Below the pieces are notes generated by a model that ran no database searches, had not been told where the DNA came from, and saw only the letters and a program-made list of their open reading frames with translations. Positions 1 through 8,243 of a stretch of 14,903 bases of DNA are shown here, one piece after another. This DNA comes from Candidatus Atribacteria bacterium 1244-E10-H5-B2 (GTDB taxonomy: Bacteria; Atribacterota; JS1; SB-45; 34-128): contig NMQN01000374.1 in assembly GCA_003575245.1 (NCBI GenBank), forward strand, positions 1-14,903. The letters run 5' to 3'. Each line of letters starts with the position of its first letter. The first letter of the stretch is position 1. A program made the translations under genes and the position numbers.

Positions 1-830
1 AGCAAACAAATGGACGTATTGAAGTTAAAGTATATCCAAGTGCTCAGTTAGGCCCGACAACGGAAAGTCTGCAAGCGTTGCAAATGGGGGCTTTAGAGAT
101 GACAAGAGTTCCCTCAGCTCATATAGCTGTACTTGGTGTTAAGAAAATGAACGTATACTCCCTACCATATCTCTATAGAAATATGGAGCACGCAAAGAAA
201 GTCCTTCTTGATGGACCTATGGGTAAGGAATTCCTAGACGATATAACAAATTCAAATGTCAAGTTAGTAGGAGTAGGAATCTATATTGTAAGTCCCCGTC
301 ATTTCTTCTTTACAAATAAGAAGGTCACAAAACTTAGTGACTTGAAAGGTCTAAAAATAAGAGCTCAAACTGGGGAAATGTACACACAAATGATAGAAGC
401 TTTTGGTGCATCTTCGACGCCTATAGCATTTAGCGAATTATATAGTGCTTTACAGACAGGCGTTGTCGAGGGGGCAGAAAATCCTGTTAAGGGTTATTAT
501 AATAAAAGTTTCTATGAAGTATGTAAATACCTTACTCTCGACGCACACCAGATTGACCCTTGTGCTATAGTATTCTCGGAAATATTATGGAAAAAGCTGA
601 ATACTGAAGATCAACAACTAATCATAGCTGCCCTCAAAGAAAGTGCAGAATATTGTTATAACGAAATAGTAAAATCAGAAGAGATATATCTGGAAGATTT
701 AAAGAAAAAGGGAGTAATAATATCAGAAGTTGAAGACAAACAGGCATGGGAAGATGTTGTAGAACCCTTATATGAGAAGTTTGCGGCTGGATTTGAAGAT
801 ACTATTGAAAAGATAAAGGGTGTAAAATAA
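1..830 (+). CDS. dctP: TRAP transporter solute-binding protein DctP, 5' end missing
   Basis: This is the extracytoplasmic binding protein of a tripartite ATP-independent periplasmic (TRAP) transporter. It captures an organic acid and hands it to the membrane subunits. The frame is open from base 3, so the signal peptide and first lobe start lie outside the window; the ATG at 78 is internal. Visible family marks are GRIEVKVYPSAQLG just inside the edge, LQALQMGALEM, the GLKIRAQ stretch whose Arg (codon near base 360) normally forms the salt bridge with the substrate carboxylate, and ELYSALQTGVVEGAENP. About 276 residues remain of a usual 320-340. It is followed by a hairpin and then dctQ and dctM, the standard P-Q-M order. 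The retained Arg argues for a carboxylate-bearing ligand; the exact substrate cannot be read from the sequence, but the sulfatase neighbourhood suggests a sulfated sugar acid. Confidence 0.93.
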   Translation, partial: QTNGRIEVKVYPSAQLGPTTESLQALQMGALEMTRVPSAHIAVLGVKKMNVYSLPYLYRNMEHAKKVLLDGPMGKEFLDDITNSNVKLVGVGIYIVSPRHFFFTNKKVTKLSDLKGLKIRAQTGEMYTQMIEAFGASSTPIAFSELYSALQTGVVEGAENPVKGYYNKSFYEVCKYLTLDAHQIDPCAIVFSEILWKKLNTEDQQLIIAALKESAEYCYNEIVKSEEIYLEDLKKKGVIISEVEDKQAWEDVVEPLYEKFAAGFEDTIEKIKGVK

Positions 831-840
831 TTTAATACAA

Positions 841-890
841 ATTTATTGACAAAGCTGGCTAATATAATTTAACTGGCTTTGTCAATAAAT
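841..890 (+). promoter_or_regulatory. Long hairpin between dctP and dctQ
   Basis: A perfect 15-bp inverted repeat (841-855 with 876-890) extends by two G-U pairs and one G-C pair, leaving a loop of about 14 nt. It starts 10 bases after the dctP stop. No U-run follows the right arm, so it is a poor intrinsic terminator. It is better read as an mRNA 3'-end stabiliser, processing site or partial attenuator that would let the binding protein be made in excess over the permease. That role is inferred; the base pairing is seen. Confidence 0.7.
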
Positions 891-928
891 AGAGATAAAA
901 ATGCCAGTATCTTGGGAGAAAAAGAACA

Positions 929-1269
929 ATGTATACCAATAAAAGCTTCAGGACAAAAATTTACAATAGTGTTAATAATTTATGCAGAATTTTTATGATA
1001 ATTCAGGTTTTAGTAGTATGCTATGTAGTTTTCGGACGTTTTGTGCTACATAAAACACCCTGCTGGGGAGAAGAAGTGTCCCTGTTAGCTATGATATGGT
1101 TTTATTTGCGCTTTTTATGTTCATAGAAGGTACTAAACTTATGTTATTAACAGTTAAGACCATTTTGCCTGGAACAGGAATTTCATCTGCCTGGCGGTAT
1201 TTATCACTTCCCGTAGCAGGAATGTGTTTGATATTGGTACTTATATATAAGGTAAGAGATATAGTATGA
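929..1269 (+). pseudogene. dctQ: TRAP small permease subunit DctQ, broken by internal frame-shifting deletion
   Basis: DctQ is the four-helix small membrane subunit of TRAP transporters. The 5' part (929 to about 1100) encodes a first transmembrane helix, the family stretch TPCWGEEVSLLAMIWF, and then runs out of frame to a stop at 1124-1126. A second part in another frame, from about 1099 to the TGA at 1267-1269, encodes LFALFMFIEGTKLM, then GISSAWRYLSLPVAGM and a last helix, which are the normal DctQ C-terminus. The two parts together give about 113 codons, against about 160 usual. The missing piece is the helix-2 to helix-3 region that normally follows WF, so this is an internal deletion of roughly 45 codons that also shifts the frame, not a single indel. 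The TGA overlaps the dctM ATG (ATGA), showing that the downstream part is in its native position. A misassembly could produce the same picture. Confidence 0.82.
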
Positions 1270-2576
1270 TTTCATCAGATCATGTTGCAATAGTGTTGCT
1301 TATTGGAACTTTTTTTGGACTAATAATATTAGGATTTCAGATTGCTTTTGCAATCGGAATTTCAACAATAATTACAACATTATATCTTGGTATTCCTCTA
1401 CAAAGTGTTTTTCTGATGATGGTTAAAGGTATTAATATATTTGCTTTAATGGCTGTGCCTTTTTTTATACTAGCAGGACAGATCATGGGGGCCGGAGGTA
1501 TATCAAAACGTCTTATCCAACTGGCGCAAGCTCTAGTCGGCTGGCTCAGGGGCAGTCTTGCTATGGTCAATGTAGTTGCAAGTATGTTCTTTGGCGGTAT
1601 CTCTGGTTCTGCTGCTGCAGATACATCTTCGCTTGGGGTCATACTGATTCCTATGATGAAAGATGAAGGCTATGACGGTGAATTTGCAACAACTGTCACG
1701 ATGGCCAGCTCAATACAAGGGATACTAATACCCCCCAGCCATAATATGGTCATTTATGCTGTAGCTGCTGGTGGCGTATCAATAGGAAGGCTTTTTCTTG
1801 CAGGTATGATACCAGGCATCCTACTGGGTGTTGCATTGATGATTTACTGCTATTTTGTATCAGTAAAACGTGATTATCCAAAAGGTAAAAGATTTAATCT
1901 TATTGTTGCTCTAAAAGCTATATGGAAATCAGCTTTAGGACTTGGGACAGTTTTAATTGTAGTAGTTGGTGTTGTTTCTGGTATTTTCACTCCTACTGAA
2001 TCTGCGGCAATTGCAGTTATATATGCTTTTATCGTCACCTTTTTCATATATAGGGAAATACCTCTATCTGCAATGGGTGACATACTATCAAGAAGTATAA
2101 AAACGCTATCTGTAGTTATGATACTGGCGGCTACGGCTACAGCGTTTGGCTGGCTAGTTGCCTACTTACAGATTTCTAACTTTATAGTAAATACTTTGTT
2201 GGGTATATCAGAGAGCAAGATAGTGATAATGATGATTATAAATATAGTTTTGCTTATGTTGGGTTGTATAGTAAATATGGTATCAATCATACTAATCCTT
2301 ACTCCAATCTTGCTACCTGTTGTCACATCACTGGGGATTAGCCCCGAACATTTTGGTGTTATTATGATTCTAAATCTGGGAATTGGATTGCTTACGCCTC
2401 CTGTAGGCACAGTTTTATTTATCGGGAGTGCTATATCTAAGATAAAAATAGAAGTACTCTCTCGTGCAATGTTACCGTTTTATATTGTAATGGTAATTGT
2501 GTTGATTCTTATAACATATGTTCCTCAAGTAACAATGTTTTTTCCCAATTATTTCATGCCCCTATTTTCTGGCTAG
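1266..2576 (+). CDS. dctM: TRAP transporter large permease subunit DctM
   Basis: This is the large, multi-helix subunit that carries out sodium- or proton-driven uptake of the substrate delivered by the binding protein. At 436 residues it is full length for the family (about 420-440) and almost wholly hydrophobic, with some 11-12 membrane segments. Family stretches seen are FFGGISGSAAADTSSLG near residue 110, LIPPSHNMVIYA near 155, TPTESAAIAVIYAF near 240 and LLTPPVGTVLFIG near 375. The start codon overlaps the dctQ stop as ATGA, so translation is probably coupled to dctQ; the upstream frame break could therefore reduce its expression. The frame itself is intact. Confidence 0.96.
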   Translation: MISSDHVAIVLLIGTFFGLIILGFQIAFAIGISTIITTLYLGIPLQSVFLMMVKGINIFALMAVPFFILAGQIMGAGGISKRLIQLAQALVGWLRGSLAMVNVVASMFFGGISGSAAADTSSLGVILIPMMKDEGYDGEFATTVTMASSIQGILIPPSHNMVIYAVAAGGVSIGRLFLAGMIPGILLGVALMIYCYFVSVKRDYPKGKRFNLIVALKAIWKSALGLGTVLIVVVGVVSGIFTPTESAAIAVIYAFIVTFFIYREIPLSAMGDILSRSIKTLSVVMILAATATAFGWLVAYLQISNFIVNTLLGISESKIVIMMIINIVLLMLGCIVNMVSIILILTPILLPVVTSLGISPEHFGVIMILNLGIGLLTPPVGTVLFIGSAISKIKIEVLSRAMLPFYIVMVIVLILITYVPQVTMFFPNYFMPLFSG

Positions 2577-2669
2577 TGTACTTATTAAAATTTATAATTG
2601 TTTTATAACTGACACAGTTTAAGAGTCTCGTAGGATTGGTAATTATTCTTTATTAGAGGAGGGAATAGT

Positions 2670-4001
2670 ATGAATATTTTATATCTACACACACATGATT
2701 CCGGAAGGTATATACAGCCCTATGGTTATCAGATCCCTATGCCAAATCTAATGAATCTTGCACAAGGAGGTACACTATTTAGACATGCCTATTGTACAGC
2801 ACCAATCTGTTCTCCCAGTAGAGCAGGGTTACTTACCGGTACATCTCCTCACTCGTGCGGTATGTTGGGATTAGCTCATAGAGGTTTTCAACTCAATGAT
2901 TATGGCAAGCACTTAGTCCAGTATTTGAATAACAATGGCTACGAAACTGTTTTATCGGGCATACAACATGTAGCACCAGATTCAGATATGATTGGTTATA
3001 AAAGGATACTGGATGATCAAAATTATCATATGAGAAATATGGGTAAAAGCACAACATTTAATTCAAGGGAATTTGATATATCTCATGCTCATGAAGTAGC
3101 AGAATATTTAAAAAAGAAGAGAGATAAACCATTCTTCTTATCTTTCGGGATGTTTAATACACATAGAATATTTCCTAAAAAGAATGAAGATATAAATGCA
3201 AATTATGTTATACCTCCATTCTTCAATTATGATGTGAAAAAAACAAGAGAAGATATAGCAGGATACATTATGTCTGCAAAGGTGGTTGATGAATGTATTG
3301 GGATCGTTTTAAATGCATTGAATAAATCCGGAATAGGAGAAGATACTCTGGTAATATTTACAACGGATCACGGTATTCCCTATCCAAACGCAAAATGTCA
3401 CCTTTATGATACTGGGATTGGGGTCTCACTTATTATTAAATATCCGGGAAATAAAAGAAAAGGGAAGGCACTAGATTCTTTAATATCTCATATTGATATT
3501 TTTCCAACAATTTGTGACTTACTGGGTTTTGAAAAACCTGATTGGCTGGAAGGCAAGTCGCTCATACCAATTTTACAAGGAACCAAAGAAGAAGTTAACG
3601 ATGACATTTTTTCAGAAGTTACATTCCATTCGGCATATGAGCCAATGCGCTGCGTAAGAACTAAAAGATATAAATTAATAAGGTTTTTTGATTATCATAA
3701 TCAGTTTGTCCCAGCAAACTGGGATACTAGCTTAAGCAAAGACTTTTTATTAGAGAATGGCTATTTAGATAATATAAGAGAAAGGGAGATGCTATTTGAC
3801 CTCTATCTTGATCCCGTGGAACGTATGAATATTGTAAATGACCCTCGTTACAAGAAAATATACAAAGAGATATCTAAGTGCTTGGAAAATTGGATGAAGT
3901 GTACTGATGACCCTCTATTAAAAGGAAAGGTCGAAAAACCAGAAGGGGCAATAGTCAATAAACTAAGTTGTCTAAGTGGAAATGAAGATAATTTTGAATA
4001 G
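2670..4001 (+). CDS. Type I (formylglycine) sulfatase, N-sulfoglucosamine sulfohydrolase-like, cytoplasmic
   Basis: This enzyme of the alkaline phosphatase superfamily hydrolyses a sulfate ester or sulfamate. The sulfatase signature C47-S-P-S-R51 followed by AGLLTG carries the Cys that is oxidised to formylglycine. H9-D10 stand at the first metal site, D233-H234 (in FTTDHG) at the second, and K242 follows. The run from CSPSR through GTSPHSCGM is reminiscent of heparan N-sulfatases (SGSH), but the substrate class is inferred. There is no signal peptide: the protein begins directly with strand 1 (MNILYLHTHD), so it should act inside the cell on imported substrate. At 443 residues it is close to the family norm. 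The start is firm, with AGAGGAGGG at 2655-2663, six bases before the ATG. A Cys-type sulfatase in an anaerobe needs anSME, which is encoded three genes downstream. The His in place of the usual first Asp of the DD pair is notable. Confidence 0.92.
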   Translation: MNILYLHTHDSGRYIQPYGYQIPMPNLMNLAQGGTLFRHAYCTAPICSPSRAGLLTGTSPHSCGMLGLAHRGFQLNDYGKHLVQYLNNNGYETVLSGIQHVAPDSDMIGYKRILDDQNYHMRNMGKSTTFNSREFDISHAHEVAEYLKKKRDKPFFLSFGMFNTHRIFPKKNEDINANYVIPPFFNYDVKKTREDIAGYIMSAKVVDECIGIVLNALNKSGIGEDTLVIFTTDHGIPYPNAKCHLYDTGIGVSLIIKYPGNKRKGKALDSLISHIDIFPTICDLLGFEKPDWLEGKSLIPILQGTKEEVNDDIFSEVTFHSAYEPMRCVRTKRYKLIRFFDYHNQFVPANWDTSLSKDFLLENGYLDNIREREMLFDLYLDPVERMNIVNDPRYKKIYKEISKCLENWMKCTDDPLLKGKVEKPEGAIVNKLSCLSGNEDNFE

Positions 4002-4094
4002 GATATAAATAAAAAACTTTAATATTATAATAATATCATTATCTTACAAAAACTAAGATTTTAATATAATATTTAGAAAGGTGGAGTGAACATT

Positions 4095-4949
4095 GTGGAA
4101 TACATATATAAAAATATAGAGAAGCGGGAAGGTTACAACACAATAGTAAGCCCCGAAAATAGTGAACTGGAGCTTATAGAATTAGGTATACTGTATTTTC
4201 CCAAAGCTGGAATGGTAATGACTAAGGATACGGGAGAAAAAGAGTTGGGCATAAATATTTTAGGTGGCAGGTGCAGCATTAAGATTTATTCTGAAGATTT
4301 GGGAAATACTGAGTATAATGATGTGGGACAAAGACTTAATCCTTTTGATGGGCTTCCATATATGGTGTATATTCCTACTAAAACAAAGTTTATTATAACC
4401 TCTATCAGCAAAAACTTTGAAGCTGCCATGTATTATGTTTCAACTGCATACCATGGAAAGCCCAAAATGGTATCCCCTAATGAAGTAGAGTGTGACAAGC
4501 CCGGGTGCTTGAACTGGACCAGGGAAGTGCGTTTAGGATTCGGCCAAAACATCGAAGCTGGAAGCTTGATTCTGGGTGAAACTTTAAGCTATTCAGGTAA
4601 TTGGTCAAGTTATCCTCCTCATAAACATGATGAATTTAAGCTTCCCAAAGAAGCACCCTACGAAGAAGTTTATTACTTTAGGTTTAAACCACAGCAGGGA
4701 TTCTGTTTTATACGATTATATACTAGCAAAGACGATAAGCAGCCCTTCGATAAAGCTTATGCAGTAGAAGATAGAGACGCTATCGCAATACCAAGAGGAT
4801 ATCATCCAATATCTACTGCCCCTGGATACCAGATGGTTTATTTATTTGCGCTCGCAGCGAAAAAGGGTAGAGTATATGGAGCATGGAGCGACGACCCTAT
4901 CCATGCCTGGGTAAAGGATTGTGAAAGTATAATAAAGACAGCAAAATAA
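4095..4949 (+). CDS. iolB: IolB-like isomerase (5-deoxyglucuronate isomerase / KduI-IolB family)
   Basis: Double-cupin isomerase of the KduI/IolB family. Classical IolB converts 5-deoxy-D-glucuronate to 2-deoxy-5-keto-D-gluconate in myo-inositol breakdown. The signature NWSSYPPHKHDE is present, with the two histidines (residues 176 and 178 from this start) and the Glu of EEVYYFRF as metal ligands, then the GYHP histidine near 237. Length 284 is normal. The frame opens at a GTG at 4086, but that codon lies inside the ribosome-binding site (AAAGGTGGAG, 4077-4086); the GTG at 4095, eight bases further on, is the better start. No other iol genes are visible, so the true substrate may be a different deoxy- or keto-uronate produced after desulfation. 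The symbol reflects family membership, not proven inositol metabolism. Confidence 0.87.
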   Translation: MEYIYKNIEKREGYNTIVSPENSELELIELGILYFPKAGMVMTKDTGEKELGINILGGRCSIKIYSEDLGNTEYNDVGQRLNPFDGLPYMVYIPTKTKFIITSISKNFEAAMYYVSTAYHGKPKMVSPNEVECDKPGCLNWTREVRLGFGQNIEAGSLILGETLSYSGNWSSYPPHKHDEFKLPKEAPYEEVYYFRFKPQQGFCFIRLYTSKDDKQPFDKAYAVEDRDAIAIPRGYHPISTAPGYQMVYLFALAAKKGRVYGAWSDDPIHAWVKDCESIIKTAK

Positions 4950-5033
4950 TTTATTTATTAAAAGGGCTTCTGGGGGGAAGGTGTTATTAAGCATTTATTT
5001 AAAAGAGATATTATAGGAAACAATTCACAAAAT

Positions 5034-5861
5034 ATGAGAGGTTATTTTATAAAATTTTCACAAAGTTCAGCAGTCTATATTAATTATTCATTAGAATATG
5101 CTATTCAAGATCTACATAATCTTGGTTATGATGGAATAGAGATATGGGGTGGAAGACCCCATATATATAAACAAGATCTTGACAAACATATAAATGAGAT
5201 AATTAACCTGTTAAACAGGTTAAACATGAAAGTGTGTAATTTTATACCTGCGCAGTATAGATATCCCTCGATTTTATGTTCATCAAATGAGGTTGTACGA
5301 AAAGAAAGTGTCAATTATATAAAAGAAGCTATAGATAATGCAATCAAAGTAGGGTCTCCGTCTGTGAGCCTTTGCCCAGGTATGGTTTTATTTGATAAAG
5401 ATCTTAAGTTTGGGTGGAACCAGCTTATTAAAAGCTTTAAAGAAGTTGGGGAATATACTGAGGATAAAAATCTGGTCCTACTTATTGAGCCTGGTCATAA
5501 ATATGAAACTAATTTAATTTTAACAATAGAACAATGTTTGAGTATGATCAAAGTATTAAAGTCAGAAAATTTTGGAATATTACTTGATACAGGACATGCC
5601 AATATTAACGGTGAGAACCTGTATGAAGCTATATTAAAATGCAAAGGAATTCCGTTACACATTCACCTCGATGATAATAAAGGAGACTTTGATACACATA
5701 TGGTACCCGGAACAGGAAATATTGAATTTAAACCTATGTTTAAAGCACTAGAGAAAATAGAATACTGTGGATTTATTACAATAGAGCTTGGCGGAAATTA
5801 TATTCTTGGTCCTACATCTGCATGTAGAAAATCTCTTCAGTTTGTCAAAGGCCTAATATAA
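5034..5861 (+). CDS. Sugar phosphate isomerase/epimerase family TIM-barrel protein
   Basis: Xylose-isomerase-like TIM barrel (AP endonuclease 2 family fold) that epimerises or isomerises keto-sugars, often with Mn2+. The stretch YDGIEIWGGRPH at residues 32-43 is shared with FrlC-type 3-epimerases. The expected metal ligands are present: E152 (LLIEPG), D185 with H188 (LLDTGHAN), H211 (HIHLDD) and E251 (ITIELGG); HMVPGTG near 222-228 is the usual substrate-loop motif. Length 275 is typical. The ATG at 5034 has no good ribosome-binding site nearby. A strong purine run (GGGGGGAAGG, 4972-4981) and open frame lie upstream without ATG, GTG or TTG, so the start is uncertain. It follows the IolB-like gene by 84 bases and is probably the next step in the same pathway. 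The exact sugar is unknown. Confidence 0.85.
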   Translation: MRGYFIKFSQSSAVYINYSLEYAIQDLHNLGYDGIEIWGGRPHIYKQDLDKHINEIINLLNRLNMKVCNFIPAQYRYPSILCSSNEVVRKESVNYIKEAIDNAIKVGSPSVSLCPGMVLFDKDLKFGWNQLIKSFKEVGEYTEDKNLVLLIEPGHKYETNLILTIEQCLSMIKVLKSENFGILLDTGHANINGENLYEAILKCKGIPLHIHLDDNKGDFDTHMVPGTGNIEFKPMFKALEKIEYCGFITIELGGNYILGPTSACRKSLQFVKGLI

Positions 5862-5914
5862 TTTGAATTCTGGTGGAAACTGCTAAATAACGGCGACAGA
5901 AAAGGTATTTTATT

Positions 5915-7048
5915 ATGATTAACTCATTAAATATAATGATTAAACCTTCTTCTAGTAATTGCAATATGCGATGTGAGTATTGTTTTTATCATTCTATTTC
6001 AGAAAAAAGATTACATAAATCCTGGGGGTTTATGAATTTCGAATTATTGGAAACAATTGTTCGAAAAGCTTTAAATGAAGTAGAAGATGCCTGTACTTTT
6101 GCTTTTCAGGGAGGAGAACCTACTCTCGCAGGTCTAGATTTTTACAAAAAATTGGTGAAATGTGAACAAAAATATAATCAAAAAAATATCGAAATTAATA
6201 ATGCCATCCAGACAAATGGATTAACCATAGATGAAGAATGGGCTCATTTTCTTGCGCAAAATCATTTTCTTGTCGGTATTTCCTTAGATGGTCCAAAAAA
6301 AATTCATGATCTGTATAGAATAGATAATCAGGGCAAAGGTACCTTTCAAAGAATTATAAAAGCGATTAATTTATTTGATCAATATCATGTTAAATATAAT
6401 ATATTAACTGTAGTCACTGCCCAAGTAGCTCGTGATATTCATAAGATCTATAATTTTTTCAAGGATAAAAATTTTAAATACTTACAATTTATACCCTGCT
6501 TAGACCCCTTACAGGAAGAGCCGGGAGTATACCGTTTCTCTTTAACTCCGGAAAAATATAGTTATTTTTTAAAAACACTTTTTGATCTATGGTATGAAGA
6601 TGTAATGAGTGATCACTTAGTTAATATTCGTTATTTTGATAACCTTCTTCAATTATTAATGGGCTACCCTCCAGAAGCTTGTGGAACGTTAGGAAAATGT
6701 AACTGCCAATTTATTATTGAGGCAAATGGAGGGGTTTATCCTTGCGATTTTTATGTAGTGGATAAATGGTATTTAGGTAATATTAAAGAAAAGAGTTTTC
6801 TTGAACTTTTAACATCACCAAACAGCTACCAATTTGTTGAAATGTCGCAAAATTTTGACTCTAAATGTAATAATTGCCCTTGGTTTTTCGTCTGTCGGGG
6901 GGGTTGTCGGCGTTGGTGCGAACCTTTTAATGATGGAAAACCAAGCATAAATATTTTATGTTCCGCCTACCAAGACTTTTTTCAATATACATTAGAGCAA
7001 TTTAGGAATATTGTCGAGAAAATAAGGAGGGGAGATTTCAATAATTGA
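5915..7048 (+). CDS. Anaerobic sulfatase-maturating enzyme (anSME), radical SAM/SPASM
   Basis: This radical S-adenosylmethionine enzyme oxidises the active-site Cys or Ser of sulfatases to formylglycine without oxygen, in the cytoplasm. The radical SAM cluster is C16-x3-C20-x2-C23, followed by GGEP at 66-69. The C-terminal SPASM domain has C256, C262, C277, C331 and C318, C321, C327, C349, enough for two auxiliary 4Fe-4S clusters in the anSME arrangement. D278, directly after C277 (YPCDFY), matches the position of the catalytic Asp of anSMEs. At 377 residues it is full length. It most likely activates the Cys-type sulfatase at 2670-4001. The start is an ATG with AAAAGG about nine bases upstream; the preceding gene ends 53 bases before. 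Confidence 0.94.
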   Translation: MINSLNIMIKPSSSNCNMRCEYCFYHSISEKRLHKSWGFMNFELLETIVRKALNEVEDACTFAFQGGEPTLAGLDFYKKLVKCEQKYNQKNIEINNAIQTNGLTIDEEWAHFLAQNHFLVGISLDGPKKIHDLYRIDNQGKGTFQRIIKAINLFDQYHVKYNILTVVTAQVARDIHKIYNFFKDKNFKYLQFIPCLDPLQEEPGVYRFSLTPEKYSYFLKTLFDLWYEDVMSDHLVNIRYFDNLLQLLMGYPPEACGTLGKCNCQFIIEANGGVYPCDFYVVDKWYLGNIKEKSFLELLTSPNSYQFVEMSQNFDSKCNNCPWFFVCRGGCRRWCEPFNDGKPSINILCSAYQDFFQYTLEQFRNIVEKIRRGDFNN

Positions 7049-7121
7049 ATTGTAAAAAAAGTAAAAAAAAGAAAAAGCTTAGATATCATAAACGAATTTT
7101 TGAAAGGCATGAGCTAAACAT

Positions 7122-8243
7122 ATGAAGAAACTATTTAAATCTCCATGGCTTGAATTAAGTATAATGTCGGTCATAGTTATTCTGTCATATATAGCGCTGA
7201 TGTTAATATCAAAAGGAATAGAAACACCTCCTGGAGGTATGACTGCAAGCAGTATATCTGGATTACTTTTTGGTTTCTTCTTACTGAGTTTTGTGATTGC
7301 TCTAATCGCCGTTGTTGCCGGGATTGGAGGCGGGGTAATATTCAGTCCTATTATGCTAGCTTTCACACCTATTGATAGTTTAATAGTCAGGGCAACTGGT
7401 CTTATAGTGGCCATGTTTAGTGGACTGATATCGACCGGGCCGTTTATGAAGAGTGGATTGGGTAACTTCAAACTTTCCTTATATTGTTGTTGTGGTTATG
7501 GAGTAGGTGCTTTTATAGGTGCTCAAGGTGCAATTTGGGCGTCTAAGCAATTAGGGATAACTGGTGAAGGGGTCATCAGAATAATACTCGGGATTATTGT
7601 CCTTTTACTTGCTTTCTACTTTCTTTGGGGAGGCAAGAAAATAGAGTGGCCTAGAGTAAAGCAGGTAGACCGCTTTACCCAATGGTTAAGAATTACTCAG
7701 ACTTATTATGAAGAATCTCTAGGGAAAGTTGTTGATTATCGGCCAACCAGAGCCGTTTTTGGACTTATGGCTATGTGTGGTGTTGGTATGATTTCTGGCT
7801 TTTTTGGTATGGGAGCAGGATGGGCAATAGTCCCAACAATGAACCTTATAATGGCGATCCCGCTTAAAGTAGCAGCGGCTTGTAGTGGGATCTTAATTGG
7901 CATGGGAGATTGCATAGCAGTATGGCCTTATTTATTAGTTGGGGCAATAATTCCGTTATTCGCCGCCCCTTGGTTAGTCGGACAGGTTATAGGAGGACTA
8001 ATAGGAGCCCAGATATTAATTAGAGTCAAAGCTAAATCTGTAAGGTTCATATTAATTGGTATAATGTCTTTTTCAAGTTTTGGGTTGATAGCCAGGGGAT
8101 TAAAAACCCTAGGATACATACCGGCTATTCCTGGGGCAGTCTACATAGCGGTGTTTCTCATTATTATGGTAGGAGTAGTTCTTGCCCTAATGGGTAAATT
8201 CCCCAAACTTAGAGGTGGAGGGAATACCTATGGAAAGACCTAA
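7122..8243 (+). CDS. TauE/SafE-family sulfite/sulfur-oxyanion exporter
   Basis: Polytopic membrane protein of the TSUP (TauE/SafE) family, which moves sulfite, sulfate, sulfoacetate or other organosulfur anions across the membrane. The two internally repeated family motifs are present, GIGGGVIFSP near residue 68 and FFGMGAGWAIVPT near 228, each at the start of a four-helix half. A soluble stretch of about 40 residues (near 170-210) joins the halves, and about nine to ten hydrophobic segments are visible, one N-terminal to the first repeat. In this cluster its natural job is removing the sulfate, or sulfite derived from it, that is released by the sulfatase. The last 14 bases overlap the next gene, which suggests co-translation with it. 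Confidence 0.9.
   Translation: MKKLFKSPWLELSIMSVIVILSYIALMLISKGIETPPGGMTASSISGLLFGFFLLSFVIALIAVVAGIGGGVIFSPIMLAFTPIDSLIVRATGLIVAMFSGLISTGPFMKSGLGNFKLSLYCCCGYGVGAFIGAQGAIWASKQLGITGEGVIRIILGIIVLLLAFYFLWGGKKIEWPRVKQVDRFTQWLRITQTYYEESLGKVVDYRPTRAVFGLMAMCGVGMISGFFGMGAGWAIVPTMNLIMAIPLKVAAACSGILIGMGDCIAVWPYLLVGAIIPLFAAPWLVGQVIGGLIGAQILIRVKAKSVRFILIGIMSFSSFGLIARGLKTLGYIPAIPGAVYIAVFLIIMVGVVLALMGKFPKLRGGGNTYGKT

Noticed and set aside
1337..2410. Three open frames on the - strand opposite dctM
   Set aside because: They are mirror frames of a highly hydrophobic gene; their translations are low-complexity Ile/Thr/Pro-rich and have no ribosome-binding sites.
4043..4070. Possible promoter (CTTACA, 16 bases, TATAAT) before the IolB-like gene
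   Set aside because: The region is almost pure A/T so such boxes are expected by chance, and the start of transcription would fall on the ribosome-binding site.
7079..7471. 130-codon - strand frame over the start of the TauE gene
   Set aside because: It is a shadow of the TauE coding frame; the translation is Ile/Pro-rich with no family features.
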